Source of the DNA: PALSA-243 sp963743705
Lineage (GTDB): Bacteria > Acidobacteriota > Terriglobia > Bryobacterales > Bryobacteraceae
DNA length: 64,000 nt
Assembly: GCA_963743705.1 (NCBI GenBank)
Contig: CAVUQS010000012.1
Span: 372,001-436,000, forward strand
Direction: 5' to 3'
The position numbers were made by a program, and so were the translations under genes. Within the stretch, counting starts at the first letter, position 1. The number at the start of each line of letters is the position of its first letter. Under the pieces are notes generated by a model. That model was given only the letters and a program-made list of their open reading frames with translations. It did no database searches and was not told where the DNA came from. Below are positions 9,001 through 17,428 of the stretch, in pieces.

Positions 9001-10719
9001 CTTCTCGATCCGGGCGAGATGGCTCCCCCGTCGGCGCCCGCCCCTGCTGCGGAACCGGCGCCGCCCGCCCAAGCCCCGCCCGCGCCTCCGCCAATGGCGC
9101 GAGAACAAACGCCGCGCGAAGCCCACGAGCAGTGGGCCCGCGAAACATCCGAAACACGTCTTGGTCCGCGGCAGGTTCCTGCCGCGCCCGCAGGGCCGCC
9201 GGTCGAGAGTGGCCGCTATCAGAGCGCGCACGGAGAGCTTGCTTTTTCGACGCCGGAGGAAGCATTCCGGGCGTACGATGAAGCGCTCTCGCGGTCCGGC
9301 GGCGGCGAGGTCGGCATCTACCGGAATACGGCTTCACCGCACGGCGAGTGGGCGGTGGTCGTAGGAGACGAGCATAGCGTTTCGCCGCCCGAGAACGGCA
9401 AATGGGAGTCCGCGCTCCACTCGCATCCCAATCCCGAGAATGTGTTGACGCGCCGGATGCCTGCGCCGAAAGACGTCGGTAACACGCGCGACGCCGCCAG
9501 GGAGGCGGGGCGGCCGGTCACGGAATTCATCGATTACCCGCTACCCGACGGGCGCCGCGGGCTTGTCGCGTACACGGTAGAGCCATCAGGGCGCGTCACG
9601 ATCAAGTACGAACACGCGGACGGCTCGCCCGTGACGCGCACCTTCGCCAACGCCCGGGAGTATGCGGGCCACTACGCCGAGCGTTCCACCTACCTCGATC
9701 CGGCGAGTCCGGAGTACCCGTGGATCATGCGCGACATCGCCGACTTCTACTCGCCCGAACCTGCGTCCAAGGAATCGACAGCGGCCGGCGTACTCAAACC
9801 GGAAGCCGTTCCGGAAGGCAACGCGGAGCAGCCCGCCGCCCCAACGGCGCCGGACCAGGACGTGCCGCGGGAAACCGCCGGCGATACTCCTGCCCCGCCC
9901 AAACCGGCCGCTCCATCCGAGGCGCCCGTTAGCCACGATCAACTCAGGGCCAAGATTGCGGAAGTCGAAGCGCAGCGGGCCAAAAACAATGCGAGTGCCG
10001 AGGAGAAACGCCAGGAAATCCGCGATATCGAAGCCAAGCGCGACGATCGTCTCAAAAAAGCGGCGGATCTCAAGAACAAGGGATTCCCCGGCGATCCAAA
10101 CGAGCAGGTGGTGGCACAGCGCAGGCGCGAGCATGCGAAGAAGGTGGAGGCCGCGGAAAAAGTTGCGCAAAACGCAACGCGGCGAGCTGAGAACCGCGTG
10201 CCGGAACTCAATCGAGAACTGGATGAGATCGCCACTGAGAACGGGAAAGCCAGGAGGGAGATCCGGAGACTCGACGAACAGCTTCATCCGGAGAAGTACC
10301 CCAAGACAACAGCGGAGAAGGGGCGCGTCGGAGAATCCGAAGGCCACAAATTCATGGAGGAAAAGGAGAAATGCCAATTTCTCGGTTCGTCGAAAAAGCC
10401 GCGCCTGGCAGGAATCAATCCGCGGGATCAGGGCCTTGACGGCGTGTACCAGACTTCCAAAGGCGAGTACATTATTGCCGAGATGAAATACGTGGGCGAT
10501 CTCGATTCCGATCCGAGCTACGGCGAGTCTGCCGCTGGAAAGCAGGAAACCAAGGAGTGGGCCAACGCCAATTTGGATCAGGCTGTCGGAGAAACAATGG
10601 CTAACACGATTCGCAAGGCAGGTTTCAAATACGTGGAATTGCGTTACGATCCACCTCCGGCGGGAACTGGGGTCACGATGACGGTTCTCGATGTTGCGGC
10701 GCCAGGCCAAATGCGATGA
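6007..10719 (+). CDS. eCIS cargo protein: DUF4157 domain with C-terminal PoNe-like PD-(D/E)XK nuclease
   Basis: The product has 1570 residues. A GLPLFLQ motif (38-44) precedes DYEREADRVA-like residues. A DUF4157 domain (about 103-181) carries HELAH (172-176), the hallmark of eCIS-associated cargo. Two hydrophobic stretches (about 835-880 and 888-940) may serve membrane passage. A Pro/Ala linker follows, then a JAB/MPN-like segment with HSHP at 1138-1141. A charged coiled coil runs about 1309-1430. The last 135 residues begin GRVGESEGHKFM and carry D1478 in QGLDGVY and E1492-x-K1494 in IIAEMKY, the D...ExK pattern of PD-(D/E)XK nucleases, as in PoNe DNase toxins. The next gene overlaps by ATGA and encodes a PoNi-type immunity protein, which supports this call. 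Delivery by the neighbouring eCIS and DNA as target are inferred. No strong ribosome site precedes the ATG. Confidence 0.82.
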   Translation: MGSGFERKPESKKGSSPASWQRAAATLERNSGLGAPAGLPLFLQAATAAPPATDQYEREADRVAEQVVHTPDRSGAEATALSPISGGHQNGGATGVADVLQSGGEPLDESARGFLEPRFGRDFGDVRIHRDAMAADSAEALNARAYTAGNHVAFGREEYAPSSKPGLRLLAHELAHVVQQGGSSNRIQRKQQAAAPAETDPRALLSRNAARLRGEALPEFQRGVDGIASQAVDEAGSLALLLWATIEGAYAAIRPPDGPDLPEFADLRRDVLAGVTIQKFRGADVAGPAKAIEHIGDVGQYIAIQTREAVETVRSAEALLVVLRKRRLEYEDEETAVRIFRERPNPWELGYLRAVVDQAGLTPALDGFRFDNFSDLQAIFASQKFTLERGVIGPADRIGVLEPMPAEGRVRVLQPYGARELAAELYRDPSFYETVLLPYNRGALGNLRPEALIPAGTELTVEPQLLWGRYRLAFMAAEISRSQLDRPYIEATPSGSAIAGTKTHYAVRWPVPSPDTAMQTNTGIALWMPLTSRWDAAELNWTVEGDPAKDGGEESLAIQAVRMETLTKSGYGVDREWPETGTYTVRCRVRFGYLDAPTEIDLRYAQPVVTEEEKVEIGWATMMDPRREDIHLTTAETYGEFQQIAQQLGVTEDELAANPQLAGPMGVGMSYYPEFLLRDLRKEREEASDENRRKKIDGRIDALESAIERTKKAWGMRPIRALYVSSKNDRTESAPLTLYVAPDPEGPRALPYALRLWDFTLEHPREYYYDAGYPATGAIHGMLETFAHDSPYPTGTVRFWLDSSVLPSQFLGDESIPKEVLDLHTHGGPWTEKLAPAILTLGAVVVGSALLGPEVALTAFAIYGAITGIADIVSRLADGTFEFDLQTGLDILGIVGGFAAGISPFISVVRGVGEVAWLGATLKTTGVLQLGVMAGTHLNQIVKAVQSGDQDAILEAVMSAIADGAFVVVTHAQAKAGEAEVRARKAGDPVFEGVQGGYLLDPGEMAPPSAPAPAAEPAPPAQAPPAPPPMAREQTPREAHEQWARETSETRLGPRQVPAAPAGPPVESGRYQSAHGELAFSTPEEAFRAYDEALSRSGGGEVGIYRNTASPHGEWAVVVGDEHSVSPPENGKWESALHSHPNPENVLTRRMPAPKDVGNTRDAAREAGRPVTEFIDYPLPDGRRGLVAYTVEPSGRVTIKYEHADGSPVTRTFANAREYAGHYAERSTYLDPASPEYPWIMRDIADFYSPEPASKESTAAGVLKPEAVPEGNAEQPAAPTAPDQDVPRETAGDTPAPPKPAAPSEAPVSHDQLRAKIAEVEAQRAKNNASAEEKRQEIRDIEAKRDDRLKKAADLKNKGFPGDPNEQVVAQRRREHAKKVEAAEKVAQNATRRAENRVPELNRELDEIATENGKARREIRRLDEQLHPEKYPKTTAEKGRVGESEGHKFMEEKEKCQFLGSSKKPRLAGINPRDQGLDGVYQTSKGEYIIAEMKYVGDLDSDPSYGESAAGKQETKEWANANLDQAVGETMANTIRKAGFKYVELRYDPPPAGTGVTMTVLDVAAPGQMR

Positions 10720-11450
10720 GCGACTCTCCATCGGCAGCGGAACGAAGCCAGTTCAAGCCAAAGGCGTATTTTGACCAATGGATCGCGCGCCACACCCAGA
10801 CGCTGGACGAGTTTCAGGCAATCGCCGACGGTCCCCAGACGCAGCCCGAGCACCGGCAAAGTTTGCTCCACTCGATCTTCCGCCGTAGGCTGGAGTTGCT
10901 GATTGCGCGTTATTCGCGGGGAGACGCGAAGGCGGTGCTGGCCGGCGCGTTCCCTGCTGTGATCGACGCGTTGGCGGAGTACCAGCGGGAGGCCGGCCCC
11001 GGCACGCAGAACTTCAACAACTTCGACGCCTACGTCTACGCCCTCTGGATTCTATCCCTCGGCATCCTATTAGATGTGGATCGGGACCTCCTCGATCGAG
11101 CGATCGCCGAACTGAACAACCGGGGCCGCGATGCGATATTCGACCGGCTGCTGGCCCTGCGGCTTCCGGGCCTGAAACCGGCGGCGAACGTGCTTTATCC
11201 GGAGCCCTACGGCCTTCTGCTCCAGGCTCTGGGCGCCACGGGCAAGGAGCGCACGCAGGGCATACAGGAGTTTCTCGCGAACTATTACGGCGGAATGCTG
11301 GGCGCCTACTGGCACGGCTCGCACGGCAGCGACGATACCGGCTTCTTTGGCTATTGGTGTTTCGAGTTGGCGGCATTCGTGAAGGCGATGGGCATCGACG
11401 ATACCGCCTTCGCCGATAATCCGTTCTACCCACGGGACCTCGTCCGATAG
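10716..11450 (+). CDS. PoNi-type immunity protein (DUF1910/DUF1911)
   Basis: This 244-residue soluble, mostly helical protein starts inside the stop of the PoNe cargo gene (ATGA overlap), so the two are translationally coupled. The C-terminal part (about 184-244) has the DUF1911 signature: an NYYGGMLGAYW stretch, then FGYWCFELAAFVKAMG, IDD and a terminal FYPRDLV. DUF1911 proteins are the cognate immunity factors of PoNe DNase toxins. It would act in the cytoplasm by binding the nuclease domain. Its presence implies that the toxin is dangerous to the producing cell or its kin. The N-terminal half is less diagnostic. Confidence 0.82.
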   Translation: MSDSPSAAERSQFKPKAYFDQWIARHTQTLDEFQAIADGPQTQPEHRQSLLHSIFRRRLELLIARYSRGDAKAVLAGAFPAVIDALAEYQREAGPGTQNFNNFDAYVYALWILSLGILLDVDRDLLDRAIAELNNRGRDAIFDRLLALRLPGLKPAANVLYPEPYGLLLQALGATGKERTQGIQEFLANYYGGMLGAYWHGSHGSDDTGFFGYWCFELAAFVKAMGIDDTAFADNPFYPRDLVR

Positions 11451-11625
11451 CAGGTGCGGCCAATCCGCCGCAGTCGCCAAACCCCTTTGAATAGGCCTTC
11501 CCGGCAGCGGCAACCGCACTGGGGCGTCGCATTCCCCGATCGACCCCGCGGCGGAAATGCCGCACCCTCGCGACCCTCCGCTGGCGCTAACTCCTTCAGA
11601 TCCGCCAGAGTGCATTTGAATTATT

Positions 11626-11641
11626 TGGAGAGCCGATTGCT
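11626..11641 (+). promoter_or_regulatory. Sigma-54 (-24/-12) promoter of the eCIS structural operon
   Basis: The sequence TTGGAGAG-CCGA-TTGCT matches the sigma-54 consensus TTGGCACG-N4-TTGCW in the invariant GG (11627-11628) and GC (11639-11640), with the exact 10-base spacing, plus TT before both. Transcription would start near 11652, about 55 bases before the first structural gene. An enhancer-binding protein is encoded at the end of the same array. Confidence 0.6.
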
Positions 11642-11706
11642 GCGCTAGACCGGGCGAACCATGCCAACGCTGAGGCATGGAACGCATTGCAACGCGGAGG
11701 AACGGA

Positions 11707-12297
11707 TTGGCTGATTACACGGCCATATACTCGGTAGGCAACTCTCTGGCGCAGTTCCTCGGGAACAGCTTTCCGCCCGCTTTGAAGACTCTGTATCCCA
11801 ACGTCAAGTTTCAACTGGTGGCGAGCGCGCAGATTGCGGAAGAGGATACGACAGCCCTCGATCAGGTGGTAAGCATCTTCCTGCACCGCATCACGATCAA
11901 CGAGAACTTGCGATTCGCGACTCAGCTACAGGATCAGCCCAACAAGAAGCCGGTTCTCTTTCTCGATCTCCACTATCTGGTTACTTATTGGGGAACCGAT
12001 CCTCAAGCCGAACAAACTATTCTCGGTTGGACCATGCTGCAGCTTCAATCGTCTCCGATCCTGGATAGTTCGATTCTCACGCCGAGTAACATATGGGACC
12101 CTACCGAAAGCGTTCAGCTCGTTCCTGCGGATCTCAGCCTCGAGGATATTCTGCGGATCTGGGATGCGCTGGGTCCGAAGTACCGGTTGAGCGTGGCCTA
12201 CATAGCCCGCGTCGTGAGGATCGATACCGGGATCGCGCCCGAACCGCTGGTCGTGGCGACACGGTTCACCTTCACGGAAAATGGGGCGGCCCAATGA
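11707..12297 (+). CDS. DUF4255 / Pvc16-type eCIS protein
   Basis: The product has 196 residues from a TTG codon at 11707, which follows a GGAGG ribosome site by 6 bases. An in-frame ATG at 11677 lacks good spacing to any ribosome site and would add ten residues not typical of the family. The N-terminus ADYTAIYSVGNSLAQFL and the later block PVLFLDLHYLVTYW match the Pvc16/Afp16-like DUF4255 family, whose members cap or terminate the contractile tail and set its length. It is the first gene after the sigma-54 promoter and overlaps the next gene by ATGA. Confidence 0.8.
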   Translation: MADYTAIYSVGNSLAQFLGNSFPPALKTLYPNVKFQLVASAQIAEEDTTALDQVVSIFLHRITINENLRFATQLQDQPNKKPVLFLDLHYLVTYWGTDPQAEQTILGWTMLQLQSSPILDSSILTPSNIWDPTESVQLVPADLSLEDILRIWDALGPKYRLSVAYIARVVRIDTGIAPEPLVVATRFTFTENGAAQ

Positions 12298-13067
12298 GGG
12301 AAAACGTCGACCGCCGCGTTCTTGCCGGCTTCCGCTGCGTGGATGCCATCACCAGCCTTTCCATCTTGTCGCCGCTCTCCGTAACGGCGGCGCCCCTGGT
12401 GCTGCGCCGCAATCAAAGTGGAATTTTCGGCGTGATGGACGCGCCCGGCCTGACCGCGCTTACCAATCAATTTCTGGCCCCGCCGGCTGCATCGTGGCCG
12501 GCGCCGGCTTCCTACGAGATCACGATTCAAGACCCCAGCTTGCGCTACCAGGCGCGTCGCGCGAAGATCGCCACGCCGCAGCCGCTGCCGGTTATTCCAC
12601 CGCCAACCGCGCCTCCCGCACTGCCGCCGGTGACCACGCCGCAACAAGTGACCATGTATCCCACGACGGCGGCTCCGGTTGAGCCCAACTGGGCGGTGCT
12701 TCGCGTATTGGTGGTCAGCAACGCCACGCCGCCTGCGCCCTTGCCATGGGCTGTAATTCAGGTGCAGGGCGCGGTGACCCCGGCCCCATCGGGACTTACC
12801 AGCCTCAACGGGGAAGCTCTGCTCGCCGTCCCCGGTCTCGGGTTGAAGCTTAGCTCCAGCAGCACCGGCGCCGTGACGGAAGCGACCGTGGCGGCGACCG
12901 TGACAGCGTTTTTCGATCCGACGACTCTCAAGCAGCCGAGCGGGTGGGTTCCGAACCCCGACGACATCTTATCGAATCCATCGAGCCCCGCTTGGAAGAC
13001 CGCGTCTCAACCGGTCCAGCTTGGCTCCGGCCAAACAGTATTTGTCACGATAACGATTTCGATGTGA
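12294..13067 (+). CDS. eCIS-locus protein of unknown function, Pro-rich linker
   Basis: The product has 257 residues and its start overlaps the stop of the Pvc16-type gene (ATGA). An open frame extends further upstream, but that region is coding in another frame. The N-terminal part (1-92) starts RENVDRRVLAGFRCVDAIT and reads like a compact beta domain. Residues about 93-126 are Pro/Thr/Ala-rich. The C-terminal part (about 135-257) looks like a carboxypeptidase-regulatory or Ig-like beta-sandwich (SLNGEALLAVPGLGLKL). No catalytic motif is visible. Its place between cap and sheath genes suggests a structural role. I do not recognise the family by name. Confidence 0.6.
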   Translation: MRENVDRRVLAGFRCVDAITSLSILSPLSVTAAPLVLRRNQSGIFGVMDAPGLTALTNQFLAPPAASWPAPASYEITIQDPSLRYQARRAKIATPQPLPVIPPPTAPPALPPVTTPQQVTMYPTTAAPVEPNWAVLRVLVVSNATPPAPLPWAVIQVQGAVTPAPSGLTSLNGEALLAVPGLGLKLSSSSTGAVTEATVAATVTAFFDPTTLKQPSGWVPNPDDILSNPSSPAWKTASQPVQLGSGQTVFVTITISM

Positions 13068-13080
13068 CCAAGGAGAAGAA

Positions 13081-15333
13081 ATGCCCGAATATCTTACGCC
13101 AGGCGTTTATGTAGAGGAAGTCAGTTTTCGCGCGCCATCGATCGAAGGCGTCGGGACCAGCACCGCCGGTTTCGCCGGCGTAACCTTAACCGGCCCCACC
13201 AATAGCACGCCGCAGTTATTGACCAGCTTCGGCGATTATCAAAATATTTATGGTGGCTACGACAGTCTTACTTTGAGCAGCAATTCGGCCGACCCCAAGA
13301 ACACGAACTATATGTCGATGGGCGTCAAGGCGTTCTTCGACAATGGCGGTTCGCAGCTCTATGTGTCGCGCGTTTTTGTGCCCAAGAACGCGTCCGATGC
13401 CGGCATAGCGACCAGTGGTGTTTCTTCAGCCTCCAACGTCATCGCATCGGCGCGCTTCCCCGGCGCAAGCGGCAATCAAAAAGTGCTGGTGAAGCTGAAG
13501 GCGGCGCGGACGCAGAACGTTGGCAGTCTTCCGCCCGGCTCGCTGGTGGCTTCCGCGGCGAACACATCGTCTCTTGCCAGCGACGTCGGGACCAGCGACA
13601 CGACGATTACACTGACTGCACCGTTGCTGTGGGGCGGTTCCACCAGCGTGTTGGTCGACTCGGAATCCATGACCGTAACCTCCACCGATTCCACCGGCAC
13701 AAAACTCACGGTCACTCGCGGCTCTACGCCGGCTGCACATGCCGCTGGGGCGGCAGTGATGGGTCAGGTTGGCTCCCTTTTCAGCGCCCTGTCCAACAAC
13801 GCAACGACATTGACAATTACGGCAGCCCCGCCGCCTGCGACCACGCCGGCGCCAACCACCACCGCCGCAGGCACGACCACTGCGGCGCCCACAACCACAA
13901 CTGCAGCGCCAACCACCACCGTCGCTCCCACCACCACGCCGGCTCCTACCAGCGCCACGGCGCCTCCCAACGGCATTCCGGCGTTCCTGCAGATCGATTC
14001 CGAGATCCTCGTCGTGACCCAGGTGGATTCCACCGGCACCGTGGTTACGGTGACGCGCGCAAACCCGGTGGTGCATTCCGCAAACGCGCCGGTCTTTGCG
14101 CCAATTACGCTCTTCACCAACGGCACAAGCAGTTCGTTTACCAGCGGGACTGCACCTCTGCCTGCGAACACGCCTCCCGGTCTCTATGTCCTGACGATGC
14201 AGGTGACCGCCAGCACGGCCAGCGGATCGGCCGCGGTCTTCGATGGGCTTGGATTCGATCCGGCGCATCCCTTGTATCTCGGGACCGCGCTCGCGGCTAC
14301 GCCTCCGCGGCACATCGATGCGCTGCAAAATCAGATCGCGTTCACCATCGGATCGAACCTGACTCCCACTACGCTGTTCGCGACGATTTTCCCCAACTGG
14401 GGAGGGCCTAGCGCAGGCGCGACTCAGACCTATACCGTCGCTAAGGGCAACGACGGTCTGGAGCCCGAATCGCCGAACTACGACGCCGCGCTGGCGTTAT
14501 TCACTTCCATCGAAGAGATCGCCATCGTGGGAGCGCCCGGCTCAGGAATTTTCGACGCGAGCCAGGATATCGTCAACAGCCTCATTACTCACGTCAGCCA
14601 ACAGCGGGCCTATCGCATCGCGGTACTGGAAACGCCTCCGAACCAAATCGCTTCCGATAACGAGGATGTGCGCAGCGCGATCGACAGCAGTTACGCGGCT
14701 CTTTATGTGCCGTGGGTGCTGACTCCGAATCCGCTGGCTACCGCCGGTTCGGCGATCGCCGCCGAGATCGCGGTTCCTCCCACCGGCTTCATCGCCGGAA
14801 TCTACGCCCGCAGCGACCAGCAGAACGGCGTTTCCAAAGCGCCGGCCAATGAGGTGCTGCTGGGCGCATCGCGGCTGGAGCGGGATATCAGTTTTGCGGA
14901 ACAAGGCATTTTGAACCCGCTGGGAATCAATTGTCTGCGCTATTTCCCCAATCGCGGCTTCCGGGTGTGGGGAGCGCGCACGGCCAGTTCCGATCCCGAG
15001 TTTATGTATGTCAATGTGCGGCGATACCTGATCTATCTCGAACACTCCATCGATAACAGTACGCAATGGGCGGTATTCGAGAATAACGGGCCCGCCTTAT
15101 GGTCCCGGGTGAAGGAAGCCGTTGACTCGTTCCTGTATAACGAATACGCGGAAGGCAACTTACTCGGCGACAGCGCCGCCCAGTCTTACTTCGTGCGTTG
15201 CGACCGCACCACCATGACACAGAACGATCTCGACAACGGCCGCATGATCTGCCTGATCGGCGTTGCGGTGCTGAAGCCAGCCGAGTTCGTGATCTTCCGC
15301 ATTGGCCAGACAACCGCGCTGGCGCAAAGTTAG
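13081..15333 (+). CDS. Contractile tail sheath protein with inserted tandem domain
   Basis: The product has 750 residues. The N-terminus PEYLTPGVYVEEVSFRAPSI and the C-terminal block (SFLYNEYAEGNLLG, VRCDRTTMTQNDLDNGRM) are the standard eCIS/phage sheath signatures. The protein is much longer than a typical sheath of about 350-500 residues because of an insertion at about 155-340. It comprises two copies of a small beta domain (VDSESMTVTSTDSTGTKLTV and IDSEILVVTQVDSTGTVVTV), the second split by a Thr/Pro/Ala linker (about 253-296). The same two-copy arrangement occurs in the Pvc12-like protein at 25309. The sheath wraps the tube and contracts to fire the particle; the insertion probably sits on the outer surface. 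Confidence 0.92.
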   Translation: MPEYLTPGVYVEEVSFRAPSIEGVGTSTAGFAGVTLTGPTNSTPQLLTSFGDYQNIYGGYDSLTLSSNSADPKNTNYMSMGVKAFFDNGGSQLYVSRVFVPKNASDAGIATSGVSSASNVIASARFPGASGNQKVLVKLKAARTQNVGSLPPGSLVASAANTSSLASDVGTSDTTITLTAPLLWGGSTSVLVDSESMTVTSTDSTGTKLTVTRGSTPAAHAAGAAVMGQVGSLFSALSNNATTLTITAAPPPATTPAPTTTAAGTTTAAPTTTTAAPTTTVAPTTTPAPTSATAPPNGIPAFLQIDSEILVVTQVDSTGTVVTVTRANPVVHSANAPVFAPITLFTNGTSSSFTSGTAPLPANTPPGLYVLTMQVTASTASGSAAVFDGLGFDPAHPLYLGTALAATPPRHIDALQNQIAFTIGSNLTPTTLFATIFPNWGGPSAGATQTYTVAKGNDGLEPESPNYDAALALFTSIEEIAIVGAPGSGIFDASQDIVNSLITHVSQQRAYRIAVLETPPNQIASDNEDVRSAIDSSYAALYVPWVLTPNPLATAGSAIAAEIAVPPTGFIAGIYARSDQQNGVSKAPANEVLLGASRLERDISFAEQGILNPLGINCLRYFPNRGFRVWGARTASSDPEFMYVNVRRYLIYLEHSIDNSTQWAVFENNGPALWSRVKEAVDSFLYNEYAEGNLLGDSAAQSYFVRCDRTTMTQNDLDNGRMICLIGVAVLKPAEFVIFRIGQTTALAQS

Positions 15334-15363
15334 TCAGTATTCACCGCGTATAGGAGAATCGAA

Positions 15364-15825
15364 ATGCCTCGAACAGCGCCTTATCCGGCATATAACTTTC
15401 TTGTCGATGTTAACGGACCCCGCACGCCGACCAAACCATTGGGCGGTTTCTCGGATGTTTCCGGCCTGGAGACGGACGTCCATATCTCCGAATACCGTGA
15501 CGGCAATGAACCCGAAGCGCACGTGCGCAAGATTCCCGGCTCTCACAAGGTCGGCGACATCACGCTGAAGCGCGGCGTGGTGGATTCGACCGATTTGTGG
15601 AAATGGATGACCGATACCCGCACCATCGGCGTCGGCGCGCAGCGCGATGTGGTCATTACCTTGCGCGATGAGTCCGGCAACCCGGTGCAGCAGTGGAAAC
15701 TGCGCAACGTGGTGCCGATGAAGTACACCGGCCCCGTCCTGGCGGCCAAGGGCGGTGGCGAGGTCGCCATGGAAGAGCTGGTGCTGGCCGCCGAAGGCTA
15801 CGAGATCGCGCTAGCGTCGGCGTAA
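15364..15825 (+). CDS. Inner tube protein (Pvc1/Hcp-like, gp19 family)
   Basis: The product has 153 residues. It reads as a phage tail-tube protein of the conserved T4 gp19 family: PYPAYNFLVDVNG at the start, FSDVSGLETDVHISEYRDGN, then ITLKRGVVDSTDLWKWMTD and the C-terminal YTGPVLAAKGGGEVAMEELVLAAEGYEIA. Length is typical. It would form the hexameric rings of the inner tube. It directly follows the sheath gene with a 30-base gap. It is the intact copy; a second, frameshifted tube gene lies at 17428. Confidence 0.92.
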   Translation: MPRTAPYPAYNFLVDVNGPRTPTKPLGGFSDVSGLETDVHISEYRDGNEPEAHVRKIPGSHKVGDITLKRGVVDSTDLWKWMTDTRTIGVGAQRDVVITLRDESGNPVQQWKLRNVVPMKYTGPVLAAKGGGEVAMEELVLAAEGYEIALASA

Positions 15826-15835
15826 ACAGCGAGCC

Positions 15836-17428
15836 ATGAGCCGAATCCTGTTCGACTATGCGGGTCCGGTGGCTGAGTCAGACCCCGCACGGAACGACAT
15901 CGCCTGTTTCGTGGGTTTGGCCCGCGTAACGGGCGCCGCTCTGCCTGCCGCGATTCAGAACTGGCTGCAACTCCATGGTTGGACGAACGGGCCTCTGGCC
16001 AGATCCACCGACCCGCCGTTCACAGACATCCCGATACCGCTCGAAAGCTATGCGACCTTCACATCGCTTTTCGATCCCGGCGGATCCACTTTGAGCAATC
16101 GGGACGGACTATCTCGCCGCCGCCGTGCGGTCGTTCTTTGCGCAGGGAGGAAGGCGCTGCTACGTCGTGCGCATGGGAGATCCTTTGTTGGCGACGGGGG
16201 ACAATCCGCAGGCAAAGCTGGCCGCGTTATTGCCTGGCGATCTCTACGCCGCGGACGATCGCCGAAGCTGGCACGGCGTGGGGCACTTGGGTGGGCTACC
16301 GGATGTATCGTTCCTGGCGCTACCCGATCTTCCGGCGCTCTCGGCTTCCGCTTTCACACCGGCAGTAGGCGTAGCTCCGTCTACGCCCGCCGGTCCCAGC
16401 CAGTTTGTGGAGTGCACTCCACCCGATGCCACGCCCGCTCCGACCCCGCTTTATCCGCTAGCCGCGCCGCGGCTCACGCCGGACGACTACGCCAAGACTT
16501 GGGCTCCGAGCGTGCAGACCATTCTCGATTACCTTGCGCAAAACAGTATCCGCGAGATTCAATTCGTAGCTGCCTTTCCCCTGCCCCAGGATCTGGATGC
16601 TGCCGCGGCCGCCGAAAACCCTTCGAGCGCCGTCCTCGCGCAGGATGTTCATAGCGTCATCGGCAGCCAGATGCTGGAAAATATTCCGGCCGGATATGAC
16701 ACGCAACCACCCGACGACCCGGGGCTTTCGACCGCCTTTCTGCAGCTTATCGTATCCGTGGCTGAAGACCACGGGCTCTCATGTTCTGAATGAATCACTG
16801 GAACCGCCGGACGGCGCATTGGTGGGGCTGCTGGCCCGCAACGCGCTCACGCGTGGAGCCTTTCAGGACGCTACCAAGATCGTGCCGGCGGAAATTTTCG
16901 ATCTCTGGCCTTCCTTGCCCGCAACAAGAGACCCTGACGCCCGCCGCGCCGCTGGTCTGGGGCGACAACTCGTGGAAGCCGCTCATTACCCGGCTCAGCC
17001 TTTTCGGATTCACGCCCGCGGGCCTGCGACTACTCTCCGATGTCACCGCTTATCCCGGCGAAGCTTATCGTCCGGCGCGAGTCCATCGGCTGGTGTCGGT
17101 GATTTCGCGAGCGTGCGCGGCAATTGGGTGAACGAATGGTCTTCCGGCAAAACGGTCCGGCCCTCTGGAAAATCGTGGAAACCTCGATGGGAAGATTGCT
17201 GACTCAACTCTGGAGGCTGAACGCACTCGATGGAGCTACGGCCAGGACGCCTTTTCGGTCCGTTGCGACGCCAGCACCATGACGCAAAACGATCTGGATA
17301 ACGGGCGTCTGAAGGCCCAGGTGACATTTACCGCCGCGGCCACCATTGAATTAATCAGCATAACGCTGGCGCTCGAAACCAGCGGGGCCACCTCGCAAGG
17401 GATCGCGGTAATGGCGGAGGCAAGCTGA
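15836..17428 (+). pseudogene. Second tail sheath gene, broken by five frameshifts
   Basis: The conceptual product is a complete sheath paralogue of about 530 residues: SRILFDYAGPVAESDPARND at the start, GTDYLAAAVRSFFAQGGRRC, YPWLKTTGSHVLNESLEPP, PLVWGDNSWKPLITRLSLF, and the C-terminal VRCDASTMTQNDLDNGRLKA. Reading it needs five frame changes: +1 near 16100, 16749, 16921 and 17115, and -1 near 17235. After these repairs no stop remains and no block is missing, which is unusual for an old pseudogene. Either the region has sequence errors or the gene was lost very recently. Many eCIS carry two or three sheath paralogues, so the intact gene at 13081 may suffice. The stop overlaps the next start by one base. 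Confidence 0.8.

Noticed and set aside
9586..10731. 381-codon minus-strand open frame opposite the cargo coiled coil and nuclease
   Set aside because: It lies wholly opposite a gene with recognisable domains, has no ribosome site and no recognisable motif.
11677..11706. ATG at 11677 as start of the Pvc16-like protein
   Set aside because: No properly spaced ribosome site; the TTG at 11707 has GGAGG 6 bases upstream and gives the family N-terminus.
11451..11706. Possible small gene between the immunity gene and the eCIS operon
   Set aside because: The frames there have no ribosome site or recognisable product, and the stretch is better explained as promoter and activator region.
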